From assembly GCA_030063045.1 (NCBI GenBank), contig JAQSEB010000146.1:372001-436000 (forward strand): DNA of 64,000 nucleotides, read 5' to 3'. This DNA is from Pratylenchus scribneri. Its lineage: Eukaryota; Nematoda; Chromadorea; Rhabditida; Pratylenchidae. The translations under genes were made by a program, and so were the position numbers. Positions 59,221-64,000 of this stretch are shown here, one piece after another (the stretch's first letter is position 1; each line of letters opens with the position of its first letter). A model generated the notes under the pieces. That model was not told where the DNA came from, searched no databases, and saw only the letters and a list, made by a program, of their open reading frames with translations.

Positions 59221-59957
59221 ATGATTCGGTTTATTTTGATCCAAAATCGAGCAGGTCAATTTAATTTATTATTAATCATAATCAAATCACCGACCGAAAA
59301 TTTACAGGAAAGACCCGACTCGCAAAATGGTATATGAGTTTTGATGATGATGAAAAGCAAAAACTGATAGAGGAAGTTCATGCAGTTGTGACTGTTCGCG
59401 ATGCAAAACACACCAATTTTGTGGAGGTTTTCTCCAAAAATATAAATTTTCTAATTAATTTTTCATAGTTCCGCAATTTCAAAATTGTCTATCGAAGATA
59501 TGCTGGACTTTATTTTTGCATTTGCGTCGATATTATGGACAACAATCTTTACTACCTTGAAGCAATCCACAACTTTGTTGAGGTAAAAAGTTAACTAATT
59601 AATTAAAAAAGCAATTAATATCTAAAATTTTTTTGATTAAAATTAAAATTTAAAAAATTTGATAAAGCCTTTCGATAAATCCTTATATACTTGATATAAA
59701 TTTTCTTCAATAACTTTCTACCCAATTCCAATTATGTTAAATTTGAAGGTGTTGAACGAATATTTCCACAATGTTTGCGAACTTGATCTCGTGTTCAACT
59801 TTTACAAAGTAATTCTTAAATTTTATTTTACTCTCAATTTCAAACAATTTTGCAGGTATATTCCGTGGTCGACGAAATGTTTTTGGCCGGCGAAATTCGA
59901 GAGACTTCCCAGACCAAAGTGCTAAAGCAATTGATGATGTTGAGTTCGCTGGAATGA
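59221..59957 (+). CDS. aps-2: AP-2 complex sigma subunit
   Basis: AP-2 sigma is the small subunit of the clathrin adaptor at the plasma membrane and helps bind acidic dileucine signals. Five exons encode about 142 residues, the normal length: [100 protein letters not shown] and [20 protein letters not shown], ending MLSSLE-stop at 59955-59957. Conservation is so strong that the identity is unambiguous. Confidence 0.99.
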
Positions 59958-62900
59958 TTTTCCAATTTTACAAATTGACCAAAAACCATCTTTCATTTTA
60001 TCAAACAATTCCTATTATTATATTCAAATTTTCCATACGGCAAAATAATAATTAATAATAAAAACATATATTTATTACTCTTTCCTCTTTAAATCGTTGA
60101 ATGAATTACTTAGTTTTTTGACCTTTAATGCAATTTAACCAAAAATCATGCCAATATTCGGCTCTATTGGCCAACCAAATTTATGTTAAATTGTGCCAAT
60201 GATTTAGTACCATCTGATTAAGAATTGCATAAACTAGTTGATATCCTATTCATATAGGTACATTAAAATCCTCTTATTAGCCTCCTATTCATTTCATGCA
60301 ATCCAAAAACATGAATCGGATCAACAAAAAGAATGAATGTTTTTTGGAGGAAACTATGGAATTTAATGCGCACATTTGCGCACCTTTAATCGCCTTTTCA
60401 CTGGGAATGTATTATATTTTTGTTGCTGTTATGAATTTTGGCCTCATTTTTTGCATTATCAATCACCTTTTTTATCTGAAGGAAAAAGAAATTTTTGAAG
60501 GGTTTTGGGCCTCTCTACATTTGAGAATCCTCCACTTTTAATGTTTTTTTTTTGAGGTCAAATGCATTGAATTTTGGCCTCATTTCTGTTGACAATGAAG
60601 ATTCACATCATTGCTGCTATACAACATTCCTCCCACCCAATTCCCTTTTTTGGTCCACATTGATGAATCCGTGTCCTCCCAACAATTGTTTGTTGTATTG
60701 TTGGTTGATTGTCCATTTCTTCCCCCCAAAGGGCTCATCCTCCCCCATATTTCCCTCTTGTTCCAACATCGGCGACCACATTGTATTTTCCGGTGGTCGC
60801 GACCATCCAACCCTTCATTTCCCCCTTTCAATGAGTGCGCGGATTGAGGGAGATCCGGATCCGGTTCCTCCATCACAAATGTGACTGGAATGAGGGAGGA
60901 GGGAAGGCCCAATCCCCCTCCACTGATCCTCGCCTCAATCCCAAGTCCCTCATCCTCATACATATCCCTTCTAACAGATTCTCACACGGCCATTTCTATT
61001 ACTGCCACTTCGTTCTAAACATCCACAAAAATAAACACTCAAACAATAAAATGATGCCCGATTAAATAATATTTGTGGGTTCCTATTCCCAATTGTAGTT
61101 TCTATTTCAAATAAATCTCTCTTCAATTGACCATTTTTCATGCTTTTAATCAGAAAGCGTATCCTCTCATTTATGAAAGAAATAGTCAAAGAATGGACCA
61201 ATGGGCATTTTTAGGAATATCGTAAGAGGCTAGGGAAATGACTTTGGGGCATATCAAATGAATCGCTGCTCGCTAGGGTGAAGGAGGGGGTACTGTACTG
61301 CCAAAAATCTGCCAAATGTCTCATTTTTTCTTCAATTGAAATGCCGTATTCCTTCAGCATCCGTCATCATATTCAAAACGATAGGCGGAATTCTTGCCAT
61401 ACCAATAAATTGGAGGCTTTCTTCCAGCTAAAATCAGTCCTCAATATTCCACGCAAATGCCCCACGCAAATGCCTAATATTTTACGCGAATACATGTCCC
61501 TTTTTCTTTTCACGTAACCTAATCTCTTCTTCACTCATCACATTTTCGGCCACTTTTCGCCTCCTCTTCGCTGCATAATTAACCCCCTTTCCCTTTTCTT
61601 CGCGCATATTTTTGTTGTTTTTCCTCCGGCGGATGGTTTGTTTCCCTTTCAATCCGCGTAGCAATTTTCCTTCCCCATTTCCCCCAATTTCCGTCGTTTT
61701 CGGTCCCCCAACCACAGGGAAATGTATCACATCTTTTCCATGTTTTTATTGTGTTGATTTGGCCAAAAATAATCCTCCTCTTCCCCTCCAAATTGTCGCG
61801 CATCAACAAAGTCAACACCCACTTTGCCCCCTTTTGAATGAGTTGGCGCCCGTCGTCGAGAATGCCGCCAATCGGTGGGAGGAAAAGGAATAAAATAAAC
61901 ACAAACAGAACCAACAAATTCAATTGGAACATTGGACGAAAAGGCGGATTAGAATTATAGATGAAAGTTGGGATGAGGCCAATTGTAAAAAGGGAAAATT
62001 GGGAGGGAAAAGGGCGAGAGGGGCTCTTCACATTTTCAACTTTCTTTTGGAACATTTTTTCTTCAAATTACCCTTGAAATTTTTCCTTGCAAAAATTATT
62101 AAGAGGAAATATTTAGAATATTTGTTTTTCAAATTGGAAAGGTCCAATCACTTTTGGCTTCTTCAAAATATATCAGCGGATCACATTGGCTTGAAGGAAA
62201 GTAAATAACCGGCACTTTTTAGAGTTAGATGGGAAGGAGGAATTGGCCATTGGCCATTAAGGCTTATTAATTTGGGAAATGATTTATTTTTTTCTGCCAA
62301 TTCCATGACTTACGCACAGACATATTCAGCAGCATTGTCCATCCTAAAATGGCTAAAACTCGAAACCTTTTTTCCGGCGATCTTTGACGTTAGCTCGCTC
62401 ACACTCTTTTTAGTTCTAAAACACAAAACCCTTCAAATAGTTTGTGAAGTTGCCTTCCGAAACCCTTAAAAGTCCAAAAATGCATTAAAATTTATTTTCG
62501 ATTGTTCATTCATTTTGGCCACTTTCCCCTTTAATAAATTCTCTTCAATCTAATTCTCCAATATTTCAGCCAAATCCTCAATAAACGTCCATTTTTGACG
62601 TGAAAGGGTTTTATTGTGTGTGCCCCTTGCCCACATAATCGCGCGCATTTTTGCGCCCCAACAAAAACGTCGGCCTCCCAGCAATTTGCGCCACAATTCA
62701 CCGGCGCCCACATCATTCAAGTCCAGGTTTGTTGGATTGGAATTGGAGGCGGAGCATAAAATTCCAATCAGGGAAAATTGTAAACATTCTTTTTGGGTGG
62801 GATTTTTGCCAAACTTTTTTCTCAATATTTGACTTCTATTTCATTTCAAATAATTTATAGGTTTTGGCAAATACGAGGGCATAGATTTGAGGATGAGCAA

Positions 62901-63060
62901 AAAATTAAATATTTTTTATTTTTTTTGGCAACATGGATTCTATGTTTATCGAAAAGTTGTATCAATCATATTTTTGAATCATCCCCGAGGGTCAATTCAA
63001 ATTCTTACCTTGAAAAAAGCCCAAATCCAGTGAACCACTTATTGGAAATTAAGAAGAAAT
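59958..63060. other. Large gap downstream of aps-2
   Basis: About 3.1 kb. The region 60580-61060 is C/T-rich on the plus strand and open in several frames on both strands, and 61500-62050 behaves the same way; neither gives a recognisable product. I see no supportable gene, RNA or element. It may hold the regulatory region of the gene that starts near 63 kb. Confidence 0.45.
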
Positions 63061-64000
63061 ATAAATTTGGCAAATTTGTGCCACCCAAAATTGATTCCAC
63101 CTCTTTCCCTAAATTACTTCACTCATTTTGGGTGGATCCATCGCCGCCGGCCTCTCCTCATCAGCATCCACCGCAGCCTTCGCCCGTTGTTCACGTTGCT
63201 TCATTCTCGCCGGCTTCCCCTTCCACAAATCTACCGACATTTGGTGGCCAACCAATTCAACGGCCAACCACTTCCTATATTGAACAAAGCCACAGCAGTT
63301 TTGGCCCAATTGCCTCGGCTGAACGAAGCCAATTTGATAGAAGGAAAGTCATCCCAAGCAGTGCCCCAAGGATGGCCTCCTCCCATCGGCTGTATGCCCA
63401 TATTTCATTGGGCATTCGACTTTTCGTTTTGGTCAGTTTTGGAATCTTATTGGGAATTTTTGATTTTCACTGATTTTTAAAATGGAAGGATAATTAAATA
63501 TTAAATTCCCTCCCTTCGCCTCTTAAATTAGGATGGAATTTTCCAGGGGATTTCGGTGGCCAAGAAAATGCCGGAGAATGTTCCTTAAATTAAATTCCCT
63601 CTTCCTCTATTTTCTGTTTCATTCACCAATCATTTTCAGCTTCTCGTCATAATTGCAATGATTTTGATTATGACTGCACCGTAAATGCCCACTTTCAAGC
63701 CCTAATTTTCCCCTTTTCCCATATTTTTAGTGGCGTTTGCTTCTGGCGAACAATCAATGGGAGCCAACAAAGCAGAGAAATTTGCCCACCTTCAAACACA
63801 CTTTTCCCAATGAACATTGACCGGTGGAATTCGGCACTGCATTTTCAAATGCGCGGACAAAAGTTAGTGCGAAAATTGGAGGGAAATGGAGGAGTTAAGT
63901 TAAGCCATGGATTGGATGAAAATTGGCATTAATTTTCTTTACTTTAGAATTTTAGAGATTTCATTGAGGGTTGAATTTGATTAATGAATTCATTTAAATT
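63061..64000 (+). CDS. Partial single-pass membrane protein, running off the window
   Basis: Not recognised. A Pro/Ser-rich cytosolic-type segment (PSPPASPHQHPPQPSPVVH; ASSHRLYAHISLGI) leads into IRLFVL at about 63433, where a GT donor joins an exon at about 63640-63681 (LLVIIAMILIMTAP), giving one strong membrane span. The next exon (about 63731-63862) reads GVCFWRTINGSQQS and continues with NIDRWNSALHFQMRGQK. A further short exon (about 63946 on) continues KILEISLRV. Phases agree at all three junctions, which supports a real gene. The first exon and start codon are not determined and the 3' end is outside the window. Confidence 0.5.

Noticed and set aside
60552..61065. Open frames of 76-127 codons on both strands
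   Set aside because: Mutually overlapping, with no recognisable domain; best explained by C/T-rich composition.

Overview
This is a nuclear window from a nematode. The reasons are AT-rich DNA, very short introns (many 40-70 bp) with tttcag-type acceptors, tightly packed genes in same-strand runs, AG acceptors abutting start codons as expected for spliced-leader trans-splicing, and nematode-type families (DEG/ENaC channel, SWEET transporter, DPY-30, multi-Ly6 GPI protein). One well-supported GC-AG intron and the short introns fit a tylenchid such as a cyst nematode, but that placement is inference. No bacterial, CRISPR or phage features are present.

Layout. 1-6.63 kb: the 3' part of a BEL/Pao LTR retrotransposon. 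It is one uninterrupted reading frame (RT end, RNase H, integrase, zinc knuckle, and a two-part phlebovirus-like glycoprotein env) followed by a 3' LTR. 6.65-7.1 kb: a GC-rich, tRNA-headed SINE-like block. 7.5-13.2 kb (-): vps-54 (GARP subunit), with a large minisatellite in its first resolved intron. 14.15-18.02 kb (+): DEG/ENaC channel. 19.16-20.67 kb (-): ESCO/Eco1 cohesin acetyltransferase. 21.64-22.56 kb (+): SWEET transporter. 22.98-29.66 kb (-): ccz-1, GPATCH11 and CWF19L1 in operon-like tandem. 29.88-30.82 kb (+): NF-YB. 31.19-37.17 kb (-): an unidentified modular protein, dpy-30 and a lark-like RNA-binding protein in tandem. 37.67-43.39 kb (+): NAA35 and a PP2A B56 subunit in tandem. 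44.19-46.91 kb (-): eif-5 and rpl-35 in tandem. 48.52-49.48 kb (+): LAMTOR1. 49.66-52.06 kb (-): a three-Ly6-domain GPI protein whose intron carries a second array of the vps-54 minisatellite. 54.54-55.33 kb (-): MCTS1. 55.78-58.25 kb (-): a kinectin/RRBP1-like coiled-coil membrane protein. 59.22-59.96 kb (+): AP-2 sigma. 63.06-64 kb (+): part of a single-pass membrane protein running off the window.

The genes are mostly conserved housekeeping functions: trafficking (vps-54, ccz-1, aps-2, LAMTOR1), splicing (CWF19L1, GPATCH11), translation (eif-5, rpl-35, MCTS1) and chromatin (dpy-30, NF-YB, ESCO). The less ordinary content is the open env-bearing retroelement, the minisatellite family shared by two introns, two foldback elements in introns, a 45-nt in-frame intron in the SWEET gene, and the unidentified modular protein. 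Gene models were built by eye from reading frames and splice sites. Start codons and some exon junctions are tentative where stated.
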